From Panaeolus papilionaceus (Eukaryota > Basidiomycota > Agaricomycetes > Agaricales): 64,000 nt of DNA. The stretch spans positions 1 through 64,000 of the forward strand of contig JADNRZ010000022.1 of NCBI GenBank assembly GCA_015501605.1, in the 5' to 3' direction. The position numbers and the translations under genes are program-made. Within the stretch, counting starts at the first letter, position 1; every line of letters starts with the position of its first letter. Below the pieces are notes generated by a model. The model had not been told where the DNA came from and did not search any database. It saw nothing but the letters and a program-made list of their open reading frames with translations. Positions 10,313 through 20,325 of this stretch are shown one piece after another.

Positions 10313-11440
10313 TGTTACACTATATCTTTTCTTTTTCATCTTATCTTTCTACTATCTTATCATCGTGTACCATCATCTCTCTTTGTACTTGTAGTTCACC
10401 TTATCTTCCTTATCTTTCCTCTTCTCACTCCACTTCCACTCCCACTATTGTTCCACATCTTTCTCCTACCTATGACTCATTCTATGACTCATCTCTCTCA
10501 CATTTATGACTTGTCCTTACTTCTTTCTCTCATGACTGCTCCACTCTGACTCATGGACTTCACACCTTATCTACACTGCCTTGTACGCACACAGCCACTG
10601 TAGATACTTATATAAGCCTGTAGTTTATACCCTTTGTTCTTCAGCTAGTTCTTTAACTACAATAGAATGATAACTTCTACTGGACTTCTTTTACTTGCTC
10701 TCTGCTAAGACAATACCATCGAGCGATTCTCGAAGTGGCATTCTTAGTTAGATTCACTTGAACTCGACTGTTACAGTTGACTTGTTCAGCACATACGAGT
10801 CTGGCCGTAGAGTCAACAAGAACAAAGGTCGAAGGTAGAGTCGGAGAGTTTAGCCTTGATGTTATGTCGAGTTTAGAGAAGATCTAACTAAGAATGCCAC
10901 TTCGAGAGTTGCTCGATGGTATTGTCTTAGCAGAGAGCAAGTAAAAGAAGTCCAGTAGAAGTTATCATTCTATTGTAGTTAAAGAACTAGCTAAAGAACA
11001 TGGGTATAATACTGGGGTTTATATACATAATACGAATGGTCTGTGCACAAGATAAAATAAGAGTCAGAAGATGGGGTACAGGAGTCATAATGGAACATGT
11101 ATGGGAATATAATAGAGAACAAGTCATGAATGTGAGAGAAGAGTGAGTCAGAGATAGGAATAGGATGTGGGGTGACAGCAGGAATGGAAATGGAGTGAGA
11201 AGAGGAAAAGATAAGAAGATAAGACGAGCTACAAGTACAAAGAGAGATGATAGTACACGAAGATAAGATAACAGTTCAGATGGGATAAAGAAAAGATAGG
11301 GGCATAGTGGTAGGACAAAGGATAAAAGATATAGCGTAACATCAACGTAACACACCAAACAACCCCACTTTCACCTTCAACCTTCATTCTTGTTAACTCT
11401 ACGGCTGGACTTGTATGTGCCGAACAAGTTAACTGTAACA
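10313..11440 (+). repeat. 3' LTR of the Gypsy element, split by a nested LTR
   Basis: The LTR starts TGTTACAC at 10313, after a short purine-rich tract (AGGGGTAA), and ends AACTGTAACA at 11440. A reversed LTR occupies 10769-11341. Without it the LTR is about 550 bp. It has a long C/T-rich part, a TATA-like TATATAAG at 10609-10616 and a downstream transcribed-looking region. The inverted terminal TGTTA...TAACA is typical of LTRs. Confidence 0.75.
10769..11341 (-). repeat. Solo LTR nested in reverse orientation
   Basis: Read on the minus strand it starts TGTTACGCTATATC, like the host LTR start, and ends AACTGTAACA like the host LTR end. It is flanked by TCGAC (10764-10768) and TCAAC (11342-11346), a 5-bp target duplication with one G-to-A change. 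Its body and the host LTR form near-identical inverted arms at about 10643-10765 and 10868-10992. Confidence 0.75.
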
Positions 11441-11588
11441 TTCAATGTGTGCAATCTCAAATCTCAATTTTCTGGGAAGGAAATGAGGATTCAGACTCCT
11501 GGACTTCCAACTGGATACATATAGTTAGGCTTGTAATTTTCAAATTCCACCACTACTTCAACTTACTGTCTCTAATTACCTCTACTTA

Positions 11589-12143
11589 TGTTATGTCATC
11601 TTTTTCCTCATCTTATCTGTACCATCATCTTCTTTTATCTTATCATTTGTGTACTATCATCTCTCTTTGTACTTATATCTCATTCACTTCCTATCTCCGG
11701 AGCTCCACATTCTTCTCCTATCTCCGATGCACACCCCACTTCCATTTCTGCTGTTGCTCCACTTCACTCTCCTATCTATGACTCATTTCTTACTCATCAC
11801 TATCATGTCCATGACTCACTCTTACTGCAGACTCCATTTCTGACTTGTTTATCTCTCACCTTATCTACTTGGCATTTACATGCACAGCCTTGTCAGATAG
11901 CTATATAAACACTGTAGTTTATACTGTTGTTCCTTAGCTAGTTCTTTAACTTCAAATAGAACAACACTTCTATGACAATCTTACTCTTCTCGTTCTCTTC
12001 TAAGACAATACCAGTGTAGCATGTGTACGCAGTGGCATTCTTAGAACAATACTTGAACTTATCACACGAACAAACCTTCTTCTGAACTGACCCTGACAAG
12101 CTCAAAGGCCTTAACTGCAAGTGCCCGTTGAGCTATTGTAACA
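11589..12143 (+). repeat. Solo LTR of the same family with intact target duplication
   Basis: This 555-bp unit starts TGTTATGTCATC and ends TTGTAACA. It carries the same landmarks as the other LTRs in the same order: the C/T-rich block, CTATATAAAC near 11901, AGCTAGTTCTTTAAC, CTAAGACAATACCA and GTGGCATTCTTAG. It is flanked by perfect ACTTA repeats at 11584-11588 and 12144-12148. It is more diverged than the nested pair. Confidence 0.8.
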
Positions 12144-12148
12144 ACTTA

Positions 12149-12558
12149 CCTTGCTGCCTCCCACATTTCAATTTCTGCCTAGTTCAGAGGCTCTGCCAAC
12201 CGCTTTCCTGGAAAAATGATGTCCTATTTGTAAGTTCTACATAGTTGTTCATTTTTTTCCTTGCAATATCTATATCTGCCTGCAAAAATGTCTTGTAATC
12301 TCTGTGGAATAACAAGCATTGAGCTTCTATTTTCTCGGATTTTCTCAAGGTCACATTCAGTTCAGAGGAGGTTATCTACTAGGCACTCCCAAACATGCAC
12401 TGTTTACCACACACCTCTCCGTTGGCTGCTGCACCAAGCACATCACATTGTGACTCCACAGTCTGAACTGTGAAATGTGTTGTGCAAAACATACTTCATT
12501 TGCATTCTCACTAGAGGCTGGTTATTTGGATATTTGATTAAAGTGACACCTTACTAAT
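12149..12558. other. Spacer between the solo LTR and the 3' end of the CAP gene
   Basis: No gene is supported here. The stretch probably contains the 3' UTR of the minus-strand CAP gene. Confidence 0.5.
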
Positions 12559-14580
12559 CTAACCACTGTGCTCAACTACTGTTGTAACAAGCTTCCCATC
12601 AACAACTACTGTCCTCAACATCTCTGGAACAGGTTGCTCCTCAAAGACACCCTCTTCTTCACCCTTGACAGGCAAACTGATATTGATGGCACTGCACTTG
12701 GCAGTGGTGATTTCTGCTGAACTACTTTCCTTCGAAAGGTAGATTTGTCCTGAGTCAGTCTGATCAATTTGAATCATGGGGGCAGCACCAAGAATCTGAA
12801 GCTGGAAGGAAGGGGATGCAGTGATCCCTACTGACGCAACAACTGATTGAACAAGCACAGAAGTTTTTTGGCAATTGTCTAGATAAGAAGAACATAAGTA
12901 ACATATACGGCTGCAGACACAGATGAACATACATATGTTGACTGTGTTTACCTTGCCTTTGATGACGATGGTCGTACCCTTACAGTTGAATATGTTGACT
13001 GCCTGATTGATCTCAACCTCGTTGACAGTGATCGTCTCCGCTTCTTGATATTCCTAAATCAGAGCGCCACGTTCGTCAATGAATGGATGAATTGAACACG
13101 GAACGAAACCCACAATAAGCCATTTATTGCCCTCCAGGGCGAATTTCGGCGGTTTCTTCCCAGCCAAAGCTTGAGGTTTCGTTGGTTTTATTGGCTTCTT
13201 TCCAGCAGCTATGAAGGTACGATCAGCAAGTTCAGGCAAAGGCTTGATCGATGTCATGTAAAATGGTGCTTACCAAGGGGACTTAATGTTGAAGCGGGAA
13301 CAACGCTTCCTGCTCTCAGCGCCGGATTTTTGTGTGTCATCTCGCTCTTGTCGACCTTCCTCAAACCCTTAGTGACATCCTCGCCCCGATTAAGTTGAGC
13401 AAAAACGGCGGAAACACCACCTGCCTCAGGTGCGGCGGCCATTTGCGGAGGTGGTGGTGGTGGTGGTGGTGGTGGGGCCCCAGTAGTGCTGGAAGAAGGT
13501 TTGTAGCTGTCAACGGGGACGCCCTATAAGAAGAAGCAAACAAAGGAATCAGCCAACACCTATTGGCCATGAATAGAAAGCGCACTTTTGGGTTCCAAGT
13601 CAGACCTGTTGCGTGATACTTCTTGACATAGGCAGCTGTCGCATCGAAGACAGCTACATAGGCGTTGACCCAGTCCAGCTGTTTAGGGTCCCTAATAAGA
13701 GTAAGCCCCAGTAAAAACAACCCAGGCCGACAAGATCTCACTTCTCTTTGAATATCTTCTTCAACTTGTTGCCATAATAGACAACGGAGTCCTTGGTATC
13801 GGTAACATACTGAGCTGGGTTGGGCTGATTTCATCAGGATCCTTGCTCAAGGAATGCAACGATAAGTGTACTTACATACAAAAACCAAGCTACCAAAGTG
13901 GTACCCTCCGCGATGAACTGTAGGTGGTCAAACCAATCACGATCGCGTCGGCCGTTTTCTTTGGCACGCGAGATCGCTTCGAAGGTCGGGGGCAAGTCTT
14001 TCGCCAGGTCCCGGATTTTGCCATCGGGTGTCGGCTTTTGACATGATGCGGCCATCTTGAGGAATTCCAAAAGCAGATCGTATTGCCTCTCCACCAGAGC
14101 GACCTATGAACCACACCGTATTCCAAAAAGATCGACGCACGCTGATTAACAACGAATGCAGAAACACCTCCAAGGAACGTTACTTACGACTTCTTTGACT
14201 GAAGCACCGGTTAAATTGTTAGTCAATGCGACAAAGGGTTTTAGTTTTGCCTCGATGACTTGTTCACGAAATGCAATTACGGATTCTGGAATCTGGGCGG
14301 GGGTTGCTGCTGTGACAGGGGCGGGTGGTGCAGGAGGGGATGTCCCAATGGGAGTGGGCGACGAAGGGGAGTATGGTGTAGATGTACCGGCAGCCACTGA
14401 ACCACTTCGTACACGAGCGCTGGGTTCAATGGCGACGGCAATATCTTCGAAACGAGATGCGGCCGCCTCTAAGCTAGATGGGAGAGAATATGAAATTGGA
14501 ACGATAAGTAGGTAAGGTTGAACTCACCGCTTGATGATAGTGGCCAATGAATGGAGACCTTGGGAATTGTTCGCGTTCAT
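12559..14580 (-). CDS. CAP1: Adenylyl cyclase-associated protein (CAP/Srv2), 9 exons, 513 aa
   Basis: CAP recycles cofilin-bound ADP-actin and, in fungi, links to adenylyl cyclase. Exons: 14580-14528, 14473-14188, 14103-13876, 13824-13742, 13691-13586, 13523-13274, 13208-13114, 13053-12933 and 12878-12559; all junctions are GT-AG and the frame closes exactly. The N-terminus has the cyclase-binding helix LATIIKRLEAAASRFEDIA. The helical folded domain includes DWFDHLQFIAEG and TTGLTW-like ATGLTW. A run of about ten prolines near residues 269-278 (profilin/SH3-type ligand) is followed by FAQLNRGEDVTKGL and the MTHKNPALR verprolin-like motif. The C-terminal beta-helix (KPPKFALEGNKW, YLSKESSSAEITTAK, PVPEMLRT) reaches the stop. 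The ATG was chosen because it opens directly onto the conserved helix. Only about 180 bp separate it from the stop of the upstream release-factor gene. Confidence 0.93.
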
Positions 14581-14761
14581 CGTCGAAGTCGATGGTGGTT
14601 CAAGTAAAAGTGCAGTTCAGGATACAAATGCGTTGCTACATAAGAACAGGATGATTCTCGGACTTTGCCGTGTGTCAACATGTCACCCCGTTCAGTCGTC
14701 AAGACTCGTAATAATTTAAAGTATTCGGTACATATTGCGAGGAATTTAGAACTAAATAAAC

Positions 14762-15387
14762 TCAGGTTATAACATCATTTTCTAACGCTTCTATCCTTTT
14801 TCTCTTCGCCTTTTTTCGTTTCTGTCTCTCCCTCTCACGTTGTCGTGCTGCTTTTATTTGTTCTTTAGACAGGCCAGGATTGACCATTTGGTCAAGCTGG
14901 TGTGGTGATGTTAAGATAATGTGTAGGCATGGAGTCAAAGAGGGTCAAAGGGACTGGCCTTTTCTAAAAGCCATTTTCTCGCGAATTGCCTATTCTGAGA
15001 CAGAGATCTTGTTTCTTGACAGGTCACTCGTAGACCAGTGGGCTTGTGAAGTAGCTGAACGCAATTTTCGGTTTTATTGATAGATTGACCTCCCTGATAC
15101 AGTTATGATTATAATTCGGCATCGTATATGAAGTACCTATGCGTAAACATACCGGCCCACTTCCTGCGGAGTGAAAATTATCCTTGGTTTGCTTTGATCA
15201 CAGAACTGTGAAAAATGAAAACATACCTCGAACAAATTTTTCTTCCAGGTCATCCTCTTTAAGTTCGGGCACGTTACGATTTCTATGGGCTTTCTTGAGT
15301 GCAGAGAAGTTGAGGGGGTGAATGGAGCTATTCGGTGTTGCACTCGCAGCCGGAATGAAACTAGCTCGAGCAACATCTACAGGATAC
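14762..15387 (-). CDS. Mitochondrial GGQ release-factor-like protein (MTRFR/Rso55 type), expressed as or from an MZM1 fusion
   Basis: Proteins of this type rescue stalled mitochondrial ribosomes by peptidyl-tRNA hydrolysis through a GGQ loop. Exons: 15387-15227, 15163-15153 (11 nt), 15093-14959 and 14896-14762. The conserved core is DLEEKFVRGSGPGGQSINKT, then NCVQLLHKPTGLRVTCQETR, SLSQNRQFARK, NPGLSKEQIKAARQRERERQ and a very basic tail KRKKAKRKR. The last intron (14958-14897) has a GC donor. There is no in-frame ATG in the first of these exons. The exon joins in frame by canonical splicing (donor 15437, acceptor 15389-15388) to the last exon of MZM1, giving a 271-residue fusion. An internal MZM1 methionine, such as the ATG at 15535 or 15550, could also start a shorter form. 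Confidence 0.8.
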
Positions 15388-15433
15388 CTATGCGTCAGCG
15401 CTCAAAGCAATTCTTCAGCAAATTGCATTCGAC

Positions 15434-15997
15434 TTACTTTGAAGGTTGACTCTTTCGTCGTCTTCTGTTTATAGGTTCCATAGGAGGAGGGTTTTTAATG
15501 GAATCATTGTCACCAAGTTCCGTATCCTTAGTCATACGTATTCCTGGCATCGCAAAGTAAGTTAATGGTGGACCGCGCCAGTCACGAATGGTAGACTAAC
15601 TATAAATCGCATCACCTGGGCCATCCTTGGAGACCTTAGTGCCCTGAACGATGTTCTTTCTAAGAACATCCGCCACCTCTCGAACGAAGGCAATTCGCTC
15701 CTGCGCGGCTTCGGGAGTAGAAGGAGGGTTTTGGGTAATGTCGGAACGAATCCTGTGCTTGAAGGCTGCATGAGTAACGCCAGTTAGAACGACGAATAGG
15801 CGAGAATTAGAAGAGGGTCTTCACTTGCCTTGCAAAACTGGTGGGTCACCTACGGGGGAAAGGATTCAGTCAGTCGAATACATGAGTTTAACGAACTGGT
15901 TCATGGATGGCGGACCTGAAAAGGTTACAGACGCAGCTCGTAAAACATTTCGATACGCAGCTCGAGATGCAGCTCTGAGAGTGGGTGTAAGTGACAT
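15434..15997 (-). CDS. MZM1: MZM1/LYRM7-like complex III assembly factor, LYR-motif protein, 125 aa
   Basis: MZM1 chaperones the Rieske Fe/S protein in the mitochondrial matrix before its insertion into the bc1 complex. Exons: 15997-15916, 15849-15829 (21 nt), 15765-15601 and 15543-15434. The N-terminus has SRAAYRNVLRAASVTFSGD, an LYR-like helix; the middle has FVREVADVLRKNIVQGTKV; the C-terminus has the diagnostic RMTKDTELGDNDSIK. The second intron has a GC donor (AAG|GCAAGT). The stop codon TAA overlaps the splice donor of the next intron (TCAAA|GTAAGT): unspliced RNA ends MZM1 at the expected family length, while spliced RNA skips the stop and adds the release-factor domain. Confidence 0.85.
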
Positions 15998-16369
15998 TTG
16001 TTCCGAGAGGTGAAAGGATTCCTGAAAAAAGTAAGCCTCTCCAGAAAATCGTGAAGGTATTCCGGTGTTTGTTAGTGAGTTTATAAAGTTACCGACGTGT
16101 TACGGTTGCATATGCATCACGTGAGACCATTAACACGACGCGTCCGACGTGACTGATTCGATAAACAAAGAGTTAAAACGGAGCGCTATATCACAAATTC
16201 ACATATTTTAAATATAAATTACATCCTGAATAAAGTAAAATGGTATAGAGTATATAAATTTCTATATAGCGCTCAATATTCATACATAATTAGAGGTTAA
16301 AAGTCATCACAGTAAAAGGATTGTTGATTGTGTTTCGCAATGTCACATGACTGACGCGATGGTGTTTTG
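15998..16369. promoter_or_regulatory. Divergent intergenic region between MZM1 and histone H1
   Basis: About 480 bp separate the two start codons. The segment is AT-rich, with CACGTGA near 16116 and CGATAAA-type words. No gene is seen. Confidence 0.45.
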
Positions 16370-16377
16370 TATAAATA
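16370..16377 (+). promoter_or_regulatory. TATA box of histone H1
   Basis: TATAAATA lies 112 bp before the H1 ATG, followed by a short C/T-rich leader. It is the only good TATA match between the two divergent genes. Confidence 0.55.
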
Positions 16378-16481
16378 CGGGGGGGCTATCAACAGCCCAA
16401 CACCTTTCCTCCTTTTTCATCCCGCTCAAGACCTTGCCCCACCCGCCATAATCTAGACTCCATAAACTTATTCCAATTTTA

Positions 16482-17740
16482 ATGGCTGTCGCAAAGAAAC
16501 CATCCGGCTCATCAAAGCCTGCTGCCGCCTCAAAGAAGGCTACCACCACAAAGGCAGCATCAACCCATCCAACGTGGGTTGACATGATCAAGGTTAGAGA
16601 AATAATATGTTCCCTGAACACCCCTCTGCGCTCCACACCCCAATACTTTCGCCGTTCATTGTGATGATCAAAGAGTTGTCTGTCGGCACATTCCAGGGAC
16701 TTAAATGGATATATATACACTGTCCGGACGACAGTCTACTGGGTCCCTTGCATCGACTCTCTTACTAAAATGGATTGTTCTATAGGAATGCATTGCCCAT
16801 CACACAGAAGACTCGCGGATTGGCGTTTCGCGCCCGCAAATTAAGAAGTGAGTTTCACGACCCAATCCTGCTGCACCTCATAATATTTCTCCCAGGTTCG
16901 TCGAAACAAAGTACAATCTTGAGATTGGTGCATCTCAAATCTCTCAACTCTCCCGAGCCATTACCAGTGGTGCCGAAAAGGGTGTATTTGCTCTCCCTAA
17001 GGGTTAGTGCCGGGTTCTTACCCGATGATTTTCGTTATTGACCCGACATTTTAGGGCCTTCCGGGCGTGTCAAACTCGCACCCAAGTCTAAGCCCGCCGC
17101 TGATGCCACCACCAAAGAGGTGATTTTCTGCGTTGCTTTTTTTTATTAACGTCCAAAGTGTTCTGACATGCAAAACCAGAACAAACCCGCTACCACTAGG
17201 CCCAAGACTGCCGCGTCGAAGACCAAGTCGACGACAGCCAAACCCAAGGCATCGACGAAGTCTTCCACTTCCAAAGCAGCCAAGCCTGCACCCGTCAAGA
17301 AGGCCGCTACTGCAACCAAACCCAAGACAACCACGGCTGTGAAGAAGCCTGCACCCAAGAAGGTTTTGGCCGGTAAACCCAAGGCCAAAACTACCAGCGT
17401 TCCAAAGAAGTCAACATCCACATCACGAGCGCCCGCGAAAAAGGTTTGTCCCATCAGACGCAATTCACTATGCATCGTTCACTAATCCAAAATAGGCTGT
17501 TACTGGCACGGCACCTGCTGCGAAAGCAAAGACGGCAGCGAGGAAGGCCCCAGTTAAGAAGGCTGCCGCTCCAAAGAAAGATTCGACTGCGAAGACCGCA
17601 AAGCCAGCGAAAAAGACATCTACTAAGCCAGCTGCTTCGGCAAAGGTTGCAAAGACAAAGAAAGAGGTTAGTTAAATTTTTCTAAAACCTGCAATTTTGA
17701 CACTGAGTGATTGAAAACAAAGGTCGCAAAGAGCACCTGA
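16482..17740 (+). CDS. Linker histone H1, 7 exons, 265 aa
   Basis: H1 binds linker DNA at the nucleosome dyad and compacts chromatin. Exons: 16482-16592, 16786-16847, 16896-17002, 17055-17119, 17180-17443, 17496-17666 and 17723-17740; the frame closes exactly. A short Lys/Ala/Ser N-tail is followed by the winged-helix globular domain, about residues 30-98: HPTWVDMIKE, GVSRPQIKKFVETKYNL, QLSRAITSGAEKGVFALPKG and PSGRVKLAPK. The C-tail is almost entirely Lys, Ala, Pro, Thr and Ser with repeated KKAA and PAKK motifs. Presence of introns suggests a polyadenylated transcript. The last exon encodes only five residues, VAKST. Confidence 0.93.
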
Positions 17741-18146
17741 AGACAGACCTTTCATTCTTGTCTCCGCTTATGTATGACTCTTACAGCGATAGACACAAGG
17801 TTGTCTCCCCGAAGCGCAGCAGGGCTAGTTCCTATTCGTCGTATATCTGTATCTTCCTGACGTCGTAATGCTTTGTTTTTCTATCTCTTCGATGCATCTT
17901 TTTTCCTTATTGTTGTGTAGTTATTAAGTTATTGGTTATCAATTGTACCATGTATTCTCCTATTGCGCGAGCAACACTATTTGACCATTATTTCTTGGGT
18001 TAGACCTTCAGTTGTGTTACGAGGGAGATTTGGCCACAGACCAGGGCTAGGGTTAGGGTCACAACTGGAGGTCGATTCTTCAACGCAGTTCAATTATCAG
18101 TCGTCTATGACAGGCAGTTCGCTTATGACAAAATGATATTTGAGGA
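17741..18146. other. Convergent 3' regions of histone H1 and the F-box-like gene
   Basis: There is no ORF of interest. A two-unit CTAGGGTTAGGG near 18048-18057 matches the fungal telomere repeat but is too short to interpret. Confidence 0.5.
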
Positions 18147-19916
18147 CTATATCCACAGGCTCCCAACATCTCTATACCTCCAAAAATCAATCAATGGTGA
18201 TATTCTTCCAAACCGCCCTTCAGATGGATCTTGTCGATGTTCGTTCCTTCTGCTCTCCAACCCTAGGTAATACTCCTCACTGTAAACTCGACCTTGTCTC
18301 TGCTCCAAGACATCCTCCATCTTCAGAGAATGGGAGCTGTGGATCAAGTTATGTAAAGTATCTGTCCATTGCAAGCGAGAACACGACCCCAGAAGCTGAT
18401 TGACGAGTGAGACCAGCTTCAAGTCCTTGATGGAATCCTTCTTGACGGGTAGCAGTATGCGTTCCAAAAGTGGAGCGGCTGCTAGTGCTTCCAGCAGTCC
18501 TTCGTGGACAGTGATTTTGTTTCCTGACTCTCGCGAGATGACAAGTACTCGTAGAGATTGTTGGTGCTGCTGGACAAGGGAAATTATGGCCTCTTCAACT
18601 TCCTCCTCGCTATCCTCCCTGTCAGCGATGCATACACGGACTTCTTCCAGGTTTGTAGGAGAATTCACAACCAGATCTGTGAATACCTGTAGCGGAATGG
18701 CCCACGAAAGCCAGAATTCCTTTATTAGTGAGTGACCATGCAACGCTTGCTCCACTAGGTCATAAGCACCATCGGCCATCCATTCTTCCCTCTCTCGACT
18801 CTCCCCGCGGAGAGTAAGCCTTTCAAGCTTTGGCAAAGAGCCAAGAGCGACGGTCATAAAATCTGGAGCAAGCGTAGGGCAATCGATTTCTAGCGAAACC
18901 AGCGACTTCAACTCGGTAAGCTGGTCATAGCCATCGCCATCTTCATCATTGAAGATATCACTGCTGGAAATGACGAGATCCATGAGGTTGGACGAAAGAT
19001 GCGTCTTGACAACACCCCAGTATGTATCAAATTGGATGAGGCAGAGAGATGTCAAATTACCCAAAATCTGCTTTACGGGGGGTACCAGTTCAATCTCGTC
19101 ACTGTCAAACGTTCTGGAATGGGGGATGTCCCGTCGTCGATTAGAGGCTACGGAGAGTTCCAGACGATTTATGCGAGGGAAGGCGAGGAGCATATCTTGT
19201 ACCGCTTGTGGATCTGGAGTAGCCATGGTCAAGCTCAACGACGTAACGTTTGGCACGAGTCGCCCAATCTCAGAGATCAAAAACCTCGATTGAGGGGAAT
19301 CCTTTCCCTCTTGCAGGTGAATGCTACGAACATGTTGTCCCAAGTGTTTGATTCGCCCGCTTTCTGTCGATTTCACTGAAACAATGGCTCCGAAGATGAA
19401 TTTCTTCAGGCGATCATCTGTAGTGAGCAATCGCGGATGTCTCCAAAGGTGACGTGTAGCGACCTCGTGAAATGTTCGAGAGGCAAGAGATGAGTTATAA
19501 AGGGCAGCTCTTCCCGCTTGAGAGCGACATGACAGGAAGGAAAGAATTTCATGCAAGATATCTGCATTTAGGGGCCCCTTGCAAGCTGGAGGTCGATGGG
19601 GATCAGCGCGCACAATGTGTTGGTCGACAACACCCCCAGAAAGGGCGACGGATTGGCCTGAATACATGAACGGGGAGAATTGAGACTCGTCAAAGGTGGA
19701 ATTAACTGGGCATAGCACTGACATATTACCTAGCTTTGAGTGTAATGCTTCTAGTTGCTGTAGCAGGCCGTTGTTTCCATCTCTCTCATATAACCCGACA
19801 CAGAACTCTATTGCTCTGGATGCTTTCAGTGCATAGAGTTGACGATCACCACCCGTGTCTCTTCCCTTTTCTACCAAGTGAGCGATGTAGTCAATATCTG
19901 AAGCTGAATGGGACAT
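18147..19916 (-). CDS. F-box-like protein with a leucine-rich C-terminal half
   Basis: The ORF reads from MSHSASDIDYIAHLVEKGRD to RYRDVGSLWI (589 codons unspliced). Residues about 115-165 form an F-box-like region: GPLNADILHEILSFLSCRS, followed by SLASRTFHEVATRHLWRHPRLL, the layout common in agaric F-box proteins. The remainder is irregular and leucine-rich (NVTSLSLTM, INRLELSVA, LVSLEIDCPTL, LERLTLRG), consistent with divergent LRRs for substrate choice in an SCF ligase. The open frame extends further upstream with a hydrophobic stretch, but the first codon there is GTG and the first upstream ATG is at 19955, so I prefer the ATG at 19916. A possible 72-nt intron (AAGCTAG|GTAATA to TATTCAG|GC) would remove a non-conserved stretch in frame. 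Substrate unknown. Confidence 0.65.
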   Translation of the reverse strand: MSHSASDIDYIAHLVEKGRDTGGDRQLYALKASRAIEFCVGLYERDGNNGLLQQLEALHSKLGNMSVLCPVNSTFDESQFSPFMYSGQSVALSGGVVDQHIVRADPHRPPACKGPLNADILHEILSFLSCRSQAGRAALYNSSLASRTFHEVATRHLWRHPRLLTTDDRLKKFIFGAIVSVKSTESGRIKHLGQHVRSIHLQEGKDSPQSRFLISEIGRLVPNVTSLSLTMATPDPQAVQDMLLAFPRINRLELSVASNRRRDIPHSRTFDSDEIELVPPVKQILGNLTSLCLIQFDTYWGVVKTHLSSNLMDLVISSSDIFNDEDGDGYDQLTELKSLVSLEIDCPTLAPDFMTVALGSLPKLERLTLRGESREREEWMADGAYDLVEQALHGHSLIKEFWLSWAIPLQVFTDLVVNSPTNLEEVRVCIADREDSEEEVEEAIISLVQQHQQSLRVLVISRESGNKITVHEGLLEALAAAPLLERILLPVKKDSIKDLKLVSLVNQLLGSCSRLQWTDTLHNLIHSSHSLKMEDVLEQRQGRVYSEEYYLGLESRRNEHRQDPSEGRFGRISPLIDFWRYRDVGSLWI

Positions 19917-20325
19917 GACGGGGACAAAGACAAATGTCAATGCCAGGGCCAGCATCAAGAGTTTCACCGGGCCGGAAAACCATTTAATACCGTTCCACCT
20001 TTCCTCAGGTTTCCTGCGTAATTTCTGTCACCATCATCGTGGAGCGTTCATTTGATTCATGGGCTCAAGAACAGTTTGAAGCTCCATTACTCTTGCAGTA
20101 ATACGACCTACCAAGTGTCAGATCTCCCAAATATCATGAAAGTCTCTGAAGTTTGGTTGGCCATCCACCCCTTCAGATACCTTCGGAACACTGGCAGTGA
20201 TAAGGTACTTTCAATGCGTACAATAAGGAAATCTTGGGTATAATCGGTTCATTTCCATTTCGTCGTCAATGTCAAAAAATTATATATTGTGTCCATTCAT
20301 CACCAAAACAAAAGTACATACCCTT

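Noticed and set aside
13361..13834. 157-codon minus-strand frame with a histidine run
   Set aside because: The histidine run is the CAP polyproline codons read in another frame; the CAP exons account for it.
18040..18065. CTAGGGTTAGGG telomere-like words
   Set aside because: Only about two units, not at a sequence end, so chance is sufficient.
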